This document shows, in pieces, positions 37,627 through 52,600 of a stretch of DNA of 64,000 nt. This DNA is from Phoebastria nigripes (taxonomy: Eukaryota > Chordata > Aves > Procellariiformes > Diomedeidae). The notes below the pieces were generated by a model. That model did no database searches, was not told where the DNA came from, and saw nothing but the letters and a program-made list of their open reading frames with translations. Position numbers and translations under genes: made by a program. Location: contig JAYKAV010003266.1 in the NCBI GenBank assembly GCA_035582835.1, forward strand, positions 117,194 to 181,193, written 5' to 3'. Positions within the stretch are counted from its first letter, which is position 1; each line of letters begins with the position of its first letter.

Positions 37627-40600
37627 GTAAGTTAAAGTGCCTGTGATGACAGTAGTCTTTAGCCTTGGTTTCATCCCAGGGCATGTGACACACCTTATGC
37701 ATTGAATTATATGAAGGCCAACAATTCCTCGGCTGAACTGCACAAAACTAGACATTCTGGTGCTGTGTGTCATGTGCATGATGGCTTTTGTCCTTTCTCT
37801 GCTTGGCATCAACTTCCTTAGGCCTAACTGAACTCCTCTCTCAGATTTGATCCAATCCTCACGTATCCTAAGTGAATTGTGCTAATACTGTCGGAATAGA
37901 AGTTGAGATGGGTCAGAGACTCCTGGAACATGGGGCTCACCAATATATCCTTCCAGAGTTTTCTGTGCAGCTGCTAGCCAACAAAACAACAGTGTCACTT
38001 CTGAATGTTTCTAATACCAGTGCAGCAGTAAAACTTTTGCTCACCAGTTCTCCCTGTGTCTGCACACAGAGGCCCTCAGTGTGACTTCAAGTATCAGAGC
38101 AAATCCTTCCTGAAAAGTAAAACTACACAGTGTTCAGTCATCTCAAGAACTGTTTGTCCAACCTAGGCAGGAATCAACTAGTTCCCCAAGCCCATAGAAT
38201 TGGTATTGGTCATATCTAATTTTAGGCATTCAAGATAAATTTTTTTCTCCCTAGGATTTCCAGTTGGGTTTTCTGGAAACGCCACCTGTGTTACATATCT
38301 ATAGACATCCTTAAATAGCAGTTGTCTAGGACTGTCAGCAACTGCATTTCTCTATCCATTGGCAATTGTAACGTGCGTTTACACCAGGAGAGTCAGATTT
38401 TTTTCTAATATATCACCCCTGGAGATGGACTCACTCAATAAAATCCAATTGGTGCAAACATTTTTGCCATCTACAAATGCCAAGCGTGAATGAATACCCA
38501 GTCCTGCCTTGTCCACCAAGTGACTCTGACAGGGTGGCCAGGAATGGAAGTTGACCCAAGATGTCCTGTAGCAGTCAGTTACCCATCGCAGGAATATTGC
38601 CTGGGCTGTGCAGTTACTTTAAATACCCCGATTCTCTTAGTGGAGACCTTGACTCTGATACACCACAGTCCTAACCCCAAGCTTCTTTAATATATGCAAC
38701 CAGGCTAGAGGCACAGAGCTGACTGTATAGTACTGTGGGAATAGATGGGTAGAATGTTATGTCCAGCAAAGTTTCTGTGGGAGTTTATGAGGCTGAGTAA
38801 AACCATTCAGATGCAAATTTGATTGGGACCTGTGGGTTACTGTAAAATACCCTATAGCACCTCCACTGACACAGAGAGCCAGGAAGTATGATTTACTTTT
38901 TCTCTTACATCTGAGCTGCTATGTCAGCAGCATATTAGATCACCAACTTCATTTCCAGATCCAGTTTATACCTGCTGAATTTCCTATGCTGTACCTTGGA
39001 ACTCCTCCCTGCCTCATCCACTTATGTTTGACCCAGGAGATTCAACAAGACAGATGGATGTTCTGGCCTTCAAAATCAAGTACTGTTGGTTTGTTAGAAG
39101 CCAGAAAGTAATACATCCTGTGATGTGAATAAGCACCACAGTCATGTCACAGCTTTGCAGTGGAGACTGTAACACTGTGTAAACAAGATATTCTTTGGTG
39201 CATGTGTATTTAAATCTCTAGAAGATTTAATCTGCTTCAGTCCTGAATAGGAATTACAAAAGCTGTTCAGAGTTGCTAATTTTGGGAAGTGCTGGGGAAT
39301 GTTTTTGTAGAAGTTTCATCATATACCGTGACATTCCACTATTGAGCTGTCACATGTATTTATAGAGCTGTATGCTGTAATATGTAACGGCTAGCAGAGG
39401 AAGTGCTAAGGAACAGGACATAAATACGTTGAGAATTCTTTTAAACTTGCACTTTTGACTGAATTCTAAAGCAAAGTTTTGGCCCTTTTTTGTAATAGGC
39501 ATTGTGCTCTGAATGGAGCATTCCTGTTAAAGAAAAACAAAAAATTTTCTGCTGCCCTCCCTCATTACAAATAATGTTAAATGCTGTTGTGACTTCCGAG
39601 CATCTGATGGGGCAGCCATTCAGAAGTCTGAGGCTGTTAACAATCTGTGACTAAGGCAATGGTAAAAGAATGGTGGTAAGTTCAGTAACGGTGGGTTTTT
39701 TGCAGCAGACAAGGCTGCACTTGACGGTCATGCTCAAGAGCTTTACCTCTCTGGGAGATTTCAGCTCTGAGTCTCCCTTGACAGTTGTGTACTGGGCCCT
39801 TCTCACAGAGACTCTAGGAGTGCTGTTTATTTGGCTTTGTGTGTTTGCTCTGTAATATGCATTCTGGGTGACAGCCAGAATTCTGCATAGGAATTCTTAA
39901 TATGGAACACTGTGCGGCACACAAGGAACAGCTGCCCAGAGGGCTGAAAGAGAAAGCAGATCATCAGTATGACTTGGAGATATAAACATATGGCCATATA
40001 TTTAAAAATAATTTCTTTAACGCTGTTCCACTGACCGCTTTTGTGGCTGCCTTGTGATAACCCAAGCCCCTGGGATCACATCAGCTTTGTGTCAGTGCTT
40101 GGAACAACAGTGCAGCTGCATTCAGAGTTTGAATTTAAGGGTTGAAGCACTGTCCAGAATCACCATCTTGTGGAAAACATCTCATCTTCTTGCTTCTAAA
40201 GAGCAGCACATTCTGCTCTTTTTGTACCTGGATTAAGCTGCCAGCTGAATCTAACCAGCTTCTCTCTTGTGCTTCCTTGTGATGTTTTTTTTCCTGGATC
40301 TGAAATGTTGTTTTAGTTTAAAATAATTGATAATTATATCCTTGCATTTTCCATTAGGCCAGAATGAGTCTCCTTAAATAGCCTTGTTCTTTACCAGCAG
40401 TCCAGCTGTCTTTTCTGCCCCCTGGAATAGTTCAGGCCATGACTTGGCAACCAGGCCGGTTCATCTTTTCCAGCCACTGAAATGTTTTTGTTGGTTTGAG
40501 AACAACTTACAGGCAGCAGTGCTGAGGTCAAGCACATATGTGTTCTTAGTTTTCTGTTGCTTGTGGTTTTGTGTTCAGTGATCCATATTCCCCACGGCAG

Positions 40601-43600
40601 CTTGCAGTTTTTTAACCTACAATGTAAAAGGTTGGAATTGGAACTCTTTGAGACCCATGCAGTCTCCGTCCACTTTACCAGATGTATCTTACACTGGAGC
40701 GGCCTCCCAAAACTGGACATCCTCTCTCTGCAGCTCCCCAACTTTTGGAGTTCCCACTGCAGTTGCAGGCATGACAATATTTTTATGTTACTCCATCTCA
40801 TAGTACGTTTTTTGTGCCTGTGCTTCAAGTGGTGAGGCAAAACTGTAGCTTTCCTGTTCTATTGCAGTTCAGCTCTGGTAGATTTCACATACTCCTCTCT
40901 TAGCTGTACTTGAGAGAAAAAAAAAAGGAAAGGGAAAAAAAAAGATAATTTCAGCAAAGGTCAATAGCTGGGCAGTTACCTCTTTTATCAGAGTTGTCTG
41001 TGACACTGTACTGACCAAACGGAGAAAAGAGCTGTAGAATAAAGGGAATTCCCTCAGATTGCTCCTCCTTCTTAAGACTCCTGTACCAGGACTCTGGCGA
41101 TTTTTTTACTGGGCAGGAAAGTCTGCAACAATCATCAGAAGGAAAAGAGAGATGCTTGTGTGAACCCAAGATGTCAGCACTGCTGTCTCACAATTAATTG
41201 GTCCTTAATTAATTCTTTGTAGTAGTGCTGTTCTTAAATTTAAAAATACCTAAAGCACAGAAGTGAAGACAAAGTGCCTGCTGAGTGCAAGTTGAGCATT
41301 TGTGAAGTAAAAACTAACATGGGGACTTCTTAAGGGTCAGTTCAAGACACCTATTCTCCCCTCTTTGCTTTTGGTGGATGAAGAAGAAAGTCTGTTCTGG
41401 TTCCTTGGGCAACATGGAGGACAAACTCACTGTATCCCTAATAAATGAAGTGCAGAGGGTCACATCACTGCCAGCACCAATAAAAATGAAGTGTATGTAC
41501 TCAACAAGCCCCATCAGGAATGGTAACAGAAACTGATGAATGTGAATGAATCAATCTGGATGACTTTCTCGTAACTGGCAGCACTGAAGCATTGCTTCTC
41601 CTGCACAGCCAGAGCTCACAAACTTTCTGCTATGTTACATTCTCTTTGCTCCAGTTCCACGATCCAGTCTGTGGTCCAGGCACTCATCAGGGCCAAACCA
41701 GTTGTGGATAGAAGTTTCAGGGTGGCTATGGCTTTTTCTTGGGGTCTGTGAGAGCATGAGTGATCATTCTGGCTTTGAAAGGTACAGTTAGATGGCGCAT
41801 GCCTTAGGATATGAAGTCATGTCTGGAGTTGAAGGATATTAGTAGTTTTTCTCCGTACTAGTGGGTGCCCATACAAACAGGAGTTGGCCAGCAGTTAAAT
41901 CCATGTAAACTGCAATTCTCTGCTACTGTGCCTCATTTTGATATAGTTCTATTCATGTATTTTGGAGTGAAGCACTATACTCTTAGTCAACAGTATTTTC
42001 TCTCCAAAATCCATAGCCTCTCAAACTCTTACCAGCCTTTAAAATGTGAGCTATATGCAAAGTAGCCTCTGTGTAAAGATGCAATACCACAAGAGAAGCA
42101 TCAAATGGTCCTGCCATCATGTGTATTGGAGAGGCTTTTAGTCTGTACTTAAGACTTAAGCAATGAACTTGTCTTTCTTCCTATCATCTTGTGTGCAGGT
42201 CTCTTCTGCAGTTGGGGAAGACTGGTTTAGAAAAGGCTGATAGTGGCCCTGAGTGGAAAACGAAAGCTGCTGTACTGGACTGCTTAAAAAATATGACACC
42301 ACCACTACCACCCCCCAAAAAAAACCTTACTCAAAAAGAAAGTTGTTCAAAAGTCCTCAATCTCTGTGCTGGATCATAAAACCTAGCAATCAGTTCCTAA
42401 GAGTCAGTATCCCGCCTGGCAGAGTAAAGGCAAGGCCACCACAAAGTTAGAATTCTGACAAAACAAGCTAATTAAGCCTAATGGAATAATCTGTTCATCT
42501 ACCTCAGATTGATGTTTTTACATTTGCAATATGCTGAGATTCAGGAGGCTTTTTTTTTTTTTTAATTAATCACTTAAGCATGATAATGCACTTTATGCTT
42601 TTTGCCTGTTAAACTGTCCTCCTGGGTAAACCTTTCCGCCACTTTGTGTGTAGCTATCTAAAAGCTAGCTGGTTCCACACAGCAGCAACAGTTGAACCAA
42701 CAGTTACGCCATTTCCTTCTTTGATGCACCCTTTTCTCCTTCCTCTAGGCAGCTGCACGTCACCCTGGTGCCTGCACACTGGTCGCATTGCTGTGAATGC
42801 TGAACTCTTGACATACAGCTCACTGAGACGTGGGGTCTCCCTCAGCCTACCTCAGTGAGCGATCAGGCAGTTGTATCTGATTCTGGTCAGACTGCCCATG
42901 CACAGGTCAGAGCCCAGCACCACAGGCTCAACACTTCTACTTTTCCAAAAACAGCCACCTGTAGCAAGTGACCTAGGTGACTGGGGATAAACCTGTCACT
43001 GGTCCTGCATGAAGTAAAAACACATCAAGATGTTTCCTCTGTAACAGCACACTAAACTCAGGAATGCTCAGGCTTTTTCAGTTACGTGCTTTGTTCTTCA
43101 TACATACTCTCTTTAAAAGGACTAACTCTGCTCTAGATGCCAGTCTCTAAAGTGGCTTCTAGAAAAAGAACCAAACCAATATAACCCATTGTATCTCAAG
43201 GGAAATGTCCTGTGTTGTGTTTCATTCTGACAGAGCTGGAAGTACAATGGGACTGTCCACTATGAAGCCGTTAAGAGGAAAGCATTTTGTCTGCTGGAAA
43301 AAAATAAAACAGCAACAAAAAAGCCCTTAGCTCCTTTTTGGCGTGTGTCACTTCAAAAGCATCTACAGAGAGGGTTTTGACTGAGTTGGCTTGTTTTGTT
43401 CCAGCACTTACTTTATCTGCACTTGGGTGGGTGAAGACAGCTATCTGCAGGGTCCTAACTTTTGCTACTGTGGGGGTTGCAGATTCCTGTGAATGCATTA
43501 TGGCCATACTCTGTTTTCTGTTTTGGGTGGCTTGGAGCCTGTGCATTTAAGCATTAGAAGTGTATAATTGTTGTTGATATCTGCATGGAAATGTATGCAT

Positions 43601-46600
43601 ACACACAGGATTATTCAGGGTGTCCTAATCTAGAGAGGATTGCAAAGACTTATGAGAAGATTTCAGAATACCAAATGACTGAGTATTAAAGAGGCAGATG
43701 AAATACAGTATCAATAAAGCGAAGTGACGCAAGTGGTAACAGATAATCTAAACAGTATAAACACTGACAGACTCTAAATTAGCTATAACCACACAGGAAC
43801 GTGATCTTAGACTCACTATCCGTTGCTCTTCACAGAAGTGCTTTGCTCAGCTGCAGTCAAAAAGGCATATAAATGTCAGGAATTATTAAGAAAGGAAATG
43901 AAAAATGTTAATGTCATTGTGTAAATTTCCTGTACGCTCAGTGTCTTGAATGCTGTATGTAGTTCTGGTCAAAAAGGATGCAATAAAACTAGAAAAAGTA
44001 CTAAGAAGTTTGACAAGATTATTATCATACTATGCACTATGAACAACTTCCATATTAGGAAGTTTTTCACACTGTTCACATCATTAAATTGTAGAATCCA
44101 TTGCCACAGGATTCTGTGAAGTTCAACCGCAATAGTACAGATCCACCTAATATAGGTATGATTACGTCTGACTTCAGTGAAGTTTGGTATAGGGTTAAGT
44201 AGATATTGACAGAGCCATTGGAGACTACTGAGAAGGTAGTATCTGACATACTTTGGCTTATGTGAATTTGGGACATAATTATTTAGGGTTGTGAGATGCA
44301 TGTGATCAAGGTATGTAACAAGTGCTGGTATTCTGTGGGAAGGGGGAGGCAGTGGACCGGGATGTTACATTACAGTGAGGTTGCTTTTAAATTTAAATTC
44401 AGGATTTGTGCATCAGCAGAAGCCTACAAACTGACTGGTATCTGTAATGCTTTTGTGGTTCCAGGAAGATTAACCATGAAATACCTGTTGAATTCACACT
44501 AGACATGTAATGAGCATTATGCTCAAATTAAGGGTATGTTCCAATTCTCCAGAAGTTCATCTTCCTTCAGAGAACTCTGTCTCTCTTCTCCAGTTTTGTA
44601 AAACTATTTTATAGATAAATATACTAAAAATCTATTAACACAAAAACGGTAATCTTTAGTAACAAGCCTGTTTCAGAAACTGACTTTGCTACCATGTGCA
44701 ACATACACAACTGTCTCTGTCTGTCCTGTTGTTTCCAACTCCTACATGTGTTTCTCATCTTTTCCAATAATGCATTTGCACTACAGGTTTTCCTTGGTGC
44801 TCTACTGAGGGCTTGAGAGCCTCAATCCTTCTGTGAAGGAGCACATCTGCCTTCCAGACTGTAATGCACATACAACCTCAGGAAAATCTTTTCAAGTCAT
44901 GTCTGGGTTCTAGGACTCCTGTCATCACTGCCTCTGGATCCCTTATACCAAGAACAGAGCTTCTTGTTTTCTCAGTGGAGTATGAACAGTTGGCAGTTTG
45001 TTCAGTGTTAGTTACTCAGTCCAAAAAAGAAAAAGTAGAAGTATTTAAAATGGAAAGTGACCATAGCAGCCAGGTAAACAAGAAACCCATGTGAAATAAA
45101 GCCAGACAGAGAGACAGTGTATGTTTGCCTGCTCCTGCTCTTTGCAGTAGGCTCTAGACAGGGATTTGTATCTCAAAGCCATCAGTATGATTTTTTGGGG
45201 GGAAAAAAAAACCAAAATCAACCAACCAACCAACCAAAAACCAACTCCGGGAGTAGGTTCTATTCCCTGAAATTAGATCTCTACCAGCCTAGGCAGCCAG
45301 CAGAGTGTATCTGGTGGTGGTGGTGATGGTTCATGCATTGTCTGAAATAAGAATGGTTTTAATGTTCACATTACTAGGTTCCTACCTGCCTGGTTTGTGT
45401 TGTAATGTTTCCTTTCTGTTCATAAAACATTGGTAGTACACACTTCTGCCTATCACGTGATTCTTTGCAATGGGAGCCTAGGGGGACTCTGGTTCTAAGG
45501 ACACAGTTGTTACTCTGTCCAGGTGCCGTATGACAGACTAAAGAACTGGTGACATTTCCTTTCAGATTAGTTATGCATAGATTTGCATGTTACCTTGAGA
45601 GCGGTTTTTAATTGCTCTAAGGAACAAAGAACAGATGTCTTGCAGATTTCACTCGTCATTTTTCTAAAAATGGGGCTGATCCCTCCCTCGCTTTTGATAC
45701 GCATAAAGACATATTGCAGTCAGCAACTATAAAATTCCATCCTTGTCTTCTACCTTGTCTAAAATGATGAAATTCTGTATTCACTGCTAATCGCAAAGGT
45801 TTCATTCATCCAGAAATGACACACAGAATACCCTTTATCCTTCTTGAGGTGCTTCTTCACACTTGCAGATCTGCTGTCTCCAAGTACAGCCCCAGTAGGG
45901 TATATGTGCTCATACCCAGAGGAAACAGTATCTTATGGAAGAACTCTGTGCCATGAACATAGATGCCAATCTAGAGATCTCTACTGAGTTGTGGATTTGC
46001 CATTCTTCACTATCGGGAGCCATAGGTTGCTCTGAGATTGCCAGGTAACTTTTTAATTCCCCTGGTAACTGCAAAGCAGAGTCTGCTAGAAAACGGGAAT
46101 CCCCCCTGTTGGAATTTTCACAGGGAATACCCCCATTTGACATTTTCCTTTCAGGAAATAATGATTTTCCCCATGGGATGAATCAAAAAATCAAGTATAT
46201 AGAAAAGCTGCTGCTTTACTGCTTTCCAAATTTGTTCTTTGCAAAATGAAACAATGGCTGAAGTATGGGCTTCCCCCCCTCTTACACGCTCTATTTTTTA
46301 GCCAGAAGGGAAATCAATTTGTTATTAGGTGTTCTCTCACTTGACTTACTGCTAAAAGTAGAAGTGTTTGTTTCTCTTCACAGCTTATAAAAATCTGTGT
46401 GTTTGTGTGTGTGTGTTTTAGCACAGCTAAAACAAACAAAAAAAACCCCCACCACCCCAAAACCTGAGTATTTCCCCACAAAAAAGGTCAAGAGAATAGG
46501 CTCTGTCCAAAAAAACCCCAGTCCTATGACACTTTGTTTTTCATCCTCTTGTATTTACAAAGCAGCCCATATTTCCTCCAGTACCCCTCATAGTCATCAG

Positions 46601-49600
46601 TGTCCTGGCTGCATCTGCTCATATCAACCAATTTTCCGTTGCATTTTGCACGTGGCTTTTAATTCTTTGGAATGTGCCCCTTCATCCCTTTGCATTCAGA
46701 GGCTGAGAGTGACTTGCTTTGTGGGTCCTGCGTGCAGGTGCAATAAGTATTCCTGGGTTGTGGGCAGTCACACAGCTGGCAGGTTTCTGCCATTTGGTCC
46801 AGTGTTTGCCCTCCTTAATGCCATAGCAGTGTGCCGGTTCTCAGTATTCTCTCTTCATCTGTTGTCTGCTCCTGTGTGGGCTGTGTGCTGCCAACGAACT
46901 CAGAGACTAGTTAGTTGTCAAACTCTCTCTCCTCTTCATTAGCAGACACAGATCAAAGTGACAAAATTAGGAATCAGGAAATGAACAGATGCAAGAAGAG
47001 GTAAGAGGAAAAATTTCACACAGGCCACAAACATTTGCTTCCTTTCTACCTTGTACTTTTTTACTTCTGCTGCACAAAAAGCTGCAGTTAGACAGTCTTC
47101 TCAAAAGTTTCCATTCACCGAAACAAGCTCTCTACCTTGACCTGACTTGCACACTTCTTTTTGCCATGCTGAGCTTTGTGGTGAACTTTTTTGTGTCAGA
47201 GTTTCTAGCTATCAAATGTGTTCAATTTTGTGACTATAAGTGTCTTTTTTGTTTCTCTGCTGTGCTGTAGATGCCAAATTGGAGGCCATGCCAAGGCTTT
47301 GTATTTTACAATGGAAGCGCTTATGAATAGAAGCTGATTAAGGCTTTGCTTTCGATCCTGCTTTTTAGAAAGGAACGGGCTTTAGTGAAACTTAGTTACT
47401 TCTGACACATACTATTGCATAGCAATGTATGACATTAACACCACCAAATTTCCGGATTTGTCTGTTTTGCTGATCCTAACTGGGCTAACTTGATGGCTAT
47501 CAGTGCATGATGTCTCTAGGTAAGGCTGTGATTGTAAGGGGTGCCATACACTGTCACCCTTTTCTTTTTCTTTCCTTTCTAGAGAGTCTCGCTTTTTAGT
47601 TTAGGTCTATTCCTATTAAGAATTTGAGGTGATCATGCCTACATTGCTGCATATAGCCCACTAGGAAAAGAAATACTAGCTCCCTGTTTTATATACTTAC
47701 ACCATCTAGGATGTTTCTGAATCTATAGCTTTGATACCCTTCCTGGAAATCATCTTCCAGTTGAGCATACCTGGATCTGGGTGCTAGGAAACCTCACAGT
47801 GCAAGCTGAGAAGTAACCTGGTCCCTCTGAATTTTTTTCAAGCTACTCTTCCAGTGTCTCATTCCTGTGTGAAAGATTACATGTGTGTATATATAGTAGA
47901 CAAGTAAAAACATCTTTAGTTTTGTGGAATTTTTTTTAAATGTCGTCATTATTTTCCATCTAGAAATAGCTCTCTGAGTATCAGAAACTACTAGTCCCAG
48001 GCTGAGAAAGGACAAAGTCTGGAATGAACTCTCCTGAACAGAAGATGGAAGAAGGTGGTTTTAAACTCATGGCTGGCTCAACTGTGGGGCCAGACACACA
48101 GCAAGCTCAGCTTTGTTTAGTGAGTGGTGTGAGTTCTTCCTGTAACACGCCTTAAAAGGGAAGTTCTGATTGAGGTAGCGGTTTAGCTGTGAGTCATGCA
48201 AGTGAAATGTTAAGTCTGTTTCTCAGACAAAAGCAAATCCAAATTCCTAAAAGTGGTCTCACCCCTGAGCCTCAGAGAGCTTTGTCTTTGCTAGCTGGAA
48301 GCAACAAAAAGAAATGGGAAGACTTCTTTCCAATTGTCTTAATCAAAAAGTCTCTCTGCTAAGTTGCCTGATAACTAATTACAGGGACTGGAGTAGGGAG
48401 TGACGTGCAGAAAAGGGTCCAGGAAACATCTTTGTAATTACACTCTGTTTGTTACCATGGAGATCTCAGAAAATGGCAGTTTTGGTGTTTGGCAGTTGAA
48501 CAGTAGGTTCTGCACCTGAGAGAAGTTTTTTGTCTCTTCCAATTCATCTTCTGCGAGGGGCTGACCTTTCTCTCCTGAACCATATGTATCTTTGTATATC
48601 CCTCCCTCAGTAAAAACCACTGTGTTGTGAATATGTGTACAAGCATTAGCTTGAAGAATGCTCAGTCCTAGTAAGTCACGAGATGCTGAATATTAAAAAT
48701 CTAGAAAATACAGAATATGAACTGCCAGCACAGTCAGCAGCAAATCCCACGTATCTGGCATCACAGACCTGGCAAAGCCATATTAATTACAATTGTTTTA
48801 TTGCTGTTTAGCAGAATGTGTTCCTCAGCAGCAATCCTTGGCACAAGAAAGGTACTGGGGCAAGAAGGATGGAGGTGAGGAGAAGGATCACAATAGCTGG
48901 GATAGATATCTGGCCGATATACAGTGTCTGGACAGTGATGCGCCAATGAATGGGCAGCGGGCAGGAGTTTGCCTTCTCCAAGCAGGCTGCATCTGTGTGG
49001 CAGAGTAGCTAGATGCTCTGCACTCGTACATTGTTTGTTTTTTCGTTTTCCTAGCAATCATTGCAAACTGTCATTTGTAGGGCTTTCTAGTCTAGGTTAT
49101 GCAAGGCCTGCTAACAGTAAATGTCAGCAGCTCTGTTAACCCTTAAGATTTGGGTCAGATTTTAAAATAATGTTTAAATTGGTAATTGAGAATACTAAAC
49201 GTTCTCATTAAAAGTTTGTGTAAGTCAAAGCTGGGAGCAAGGCTCACTGTGCCCTCTAGTGTGCACAGTCTGTAGCTCCACTGTCCCCTCATAACGGCAT
49301 GAGGGAAATGAAGCTGTTTTTTCTAGCAGTGGCTTGCCATGGCAGATTTCTGCATGTCCTCCACATTGCCCACACAAGACAAAGACTAGAATTACAAGGC
49401 ACTGCACTGAGCCTGTTGTACTTTGGCTGACATGGTACCCAGAGACAAGGCACAAACACAGTTGTTGTGGTCTGATGGGAACTGACACCGCACATGAACG
49501 GATGTATTGCCTAAGCACAGATCAAGCACGTAAGTTTACAAGTGAGGAAAGAAAAATTCTGTGCTCTGGTTTCCTTTTGTCCTAGAAAAAGCCCATACAA

Positions 49601-52600
49601 AAAAAAAAAACAAACTGTTGAATGTGAGTATTTCTAGCAGTTTTACAGGTGGCAGAGATGAGTGCAATTCCCCTTACCTCTACAGTTTTTGTCCTGTCAC
49701 GTTCTGAACATAGCTAGGGTCCTAGATCTTTAACTATGTATGGGGCTATACTGACATCTCCCATGTTCTGTACTTATCTCAGGCCTGGTCTTTGCTGGCA
49801 GTCTCATCCCCAGATTGCTTCATTATCCTCTTAATGTGTTTAGTCTGATGATCCACTATTTGCTGTTCTTTCTTTGTCATTAAATTTGTCTACACACAGA
49901 TAGCTCCTTGTGCCAGTAGCCTCAAGTCCATTCAGCAATGCAGTCCCAGGAAGAGGTTGGCTAACGTGTCTGAGCAGTCCCCTAAACGATTCAGTAACTG
50001 CATAACACTTAACTGCGAATGTCCAGAACATGAAGGCAATGCAGTGTTACTACTGGCTGCTGCAGAGCCACTCTGATTCTGCCTATTGAAATAAGGTGGT
50101 GGGAGGGTATCCTGCAGTTCACATGGGGGCAGCATGCATCACGAGATGCTGTTTGTAGGCCATGCATGCAAGGTTCTTGGTCTCTAAGTCTTAAGACACT
50201 CTACTCCCTTCATACAGAATCACCCTTTTTTAGGATCTGATGTGATTTGTCTGGTTATGTGATTCTATCCATTTTCAGGCAACTCTTCTCCAAGTCTTCT
50301 GATCATAATGCACTGATAACGTTAGCCTTTAAAAGCTGCTGGTATCTCATATTCTGACATTTGCATCAGTATGTTGGAGGAAAAAAAATGTAAAGTAATA
50401 ATGCTGGAATATGCCTGCCCAGCAGGCAGTAAAGCAGCTACTTATCGTAAAAGGAAGATGCCATGCTCCAAATCTCTGAAGTGTAGACAAGCTTCCATTC
50501 TCTGCAGTGACCAAGCTCAGGCCTATTGCTGAGCTTATGACCTCCCCAAGGCTGTTCTTCCCACTCATTATTTTGCCAGAGGGTGCAAATTCATTGTTTC
50601 ATTCACTTCCTCTAACTGCTTTCAAGGGGTTCCCCCAATCATCCTCTCCTGTCCAATAGCAATCAGCTTTTTCCCCAGCCAAAGCATTGATTTCAGAGAA
50701 ACATCACACTTTAGTGCCTGTACCTTTCCTGAAGATTCTTCAAATGTCCTTTTTTATGTACTGCCAGGCAACTGACAGAGCATAGCTGCCCGGTAGCTTT
50801 TTAAGTTCCACCCCTACATAGCAGTACAGCACATTTCCAGCCCCAGGTTTCACAGAAATAAGCCCTCTAGCAATGTTGGATTTTTTTTGCCTTACGTTCC
50901 TCACTAAAGAGTTGTAAGGTGGTTCTGGATGCTATGGTGTATGTTCTTCCTGGACTGAGCTGCCCTTGGGACAGGAAACTTGGGAGGTGGAAGTCTTCTC
51001 ATTTGTCTTCATGAGATTCTCCAAGAATTCTGGAGAAATCATTGGTCTCCTTTTGTCGCGAGAGCAACTTTTCTGTGTAACAGGTGTTCTTTATGAGAGC
51101 CAGAGACCATTAGTTACTTACAAATGTGTGGTTTTGACAAAATAGGTAGCAGACTTTGGGAAGAGAAACCTTCTTAAATTCTTGTCTGATTCTGATTTTT
51201 CATAGGACTCTATGTATTGGTGGGAGCAGGGGCTCTCATGACCACAGTTGGATTTTTTGGGTGCTGTGGAGCAGCGCGGGAGTCTCAGTGCTTACTTGGA
51301 GCAGTAAGTAAAAGGTTTCAAGGGCCTGGGCTGCTCAGGAAAATAATGCAAAAGCATATGCTTTGTGTGATTAGTGGAAAGATCTTTGCTGTCCAAGACC
51401 TGAAATGTCTTATGTCCTTTTACTGGCTAATCTAGCATCTCTAGCCACCGTGCTATTGCAGAGCTTCCGTACATGAAGAAATTCCATTGCTTGTCTCATG
51501 TGATATATTTCCTGAATTACCTTCTGTCTTTTCTGAAGCTACCATCTGAGCCACATCTTTGCCATTTCCACCTTTGTTTCCATATTACAAGAAATCTGAC
51601 TTGACACCCTTGTTACGGACCCTGCTTACCAGCTTTCTTTGAGTTACTGCGTGGGCTGTTGAGGCCTGGGCAAGTATGAGGGACTGACTGGCAGTCCATA
51701 TAAAGCCAAATTGTGCAATGTATATTAATATAAGATTCTCTTCTTCCTCTGCAGTTCTTTGCTTGCTTGTTGGTGATATTTGCGGCTGAGGTCACTGCTG
51801 GAGTATTTGCCTTTATAGGCAAGAAAGTGGTAAGTAGCAAGCAACTTCTAATGTAATATTGGGGCAGTTATGGATTCCAGTGCCGACTGACCTACAGTCT
51901 GGCTCTTGCATAGGAAAACCTTCCAGGAGACTTTTCCCAGGAAGACTCTCTGACATTCTTATCTGGAGTCAATGAGAGCTTGTGTTATCACAAGTCCAGA
52001 ATGGGATGCAGTTTTTGCCCCTCTCTATTAAAGAAAATCTGTAGGTGTGGTTCAACCTTACATCCACAAGGAACATCAAGTAGAACTATATGATAAGAGG
52101 GTATTGCTTGGAAAAAGGGCAAACGAATTCAAGCACTGAACTTCTCCAACTAACAGTGTTTAACCAAAACACAGAATACAGCATATATACATTCTGACCC
52201 ATGCAGAGTCCCTCTGAATGCCATCAGGCCACAAAACCTCCTGTCTTTCCAATCATGGTACCTCAGTTTACCAGGCATAATTTTCTGCTCTAGAGGTTGA
52301 TGACACAAGCTGGAAGTCTGCACTGGATTGGGGGTAAGACTTCTTTGCCACTCATTTGGAAGGTCTGATTTCTGCAGGCAATACAGGAAGCCCAGAAAAT
52401 CTACGAAGACATTTATGATGACTATATGAAAAACCCAGGGGGGAAGGTCAACAGGACTATCTATCACTACCACTTGGCTGTGAGTAGTCCTCCTGAGCTT
52501 TAATACCTTGCACTACTACTCTACTGTCACATTCCCCTTTAAAATTCAGAATGCCTCCCACTGAGGTATGAAAGAATAGAACTGAGTGTTACTTAAAATG

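Noticed and set aside
40391..40840. 149-codon minus-strand open frame in TSPAN2 intron 2
   Set aside because: No family similarity recognised and no splice or promoter support.
46397..46942. 181-codon open frame in TSPAN2 intron 2
   Set aside because: Starts in a GT microsatellite, Cys/Ser/Leu-rich with no family signature; most likely chance.
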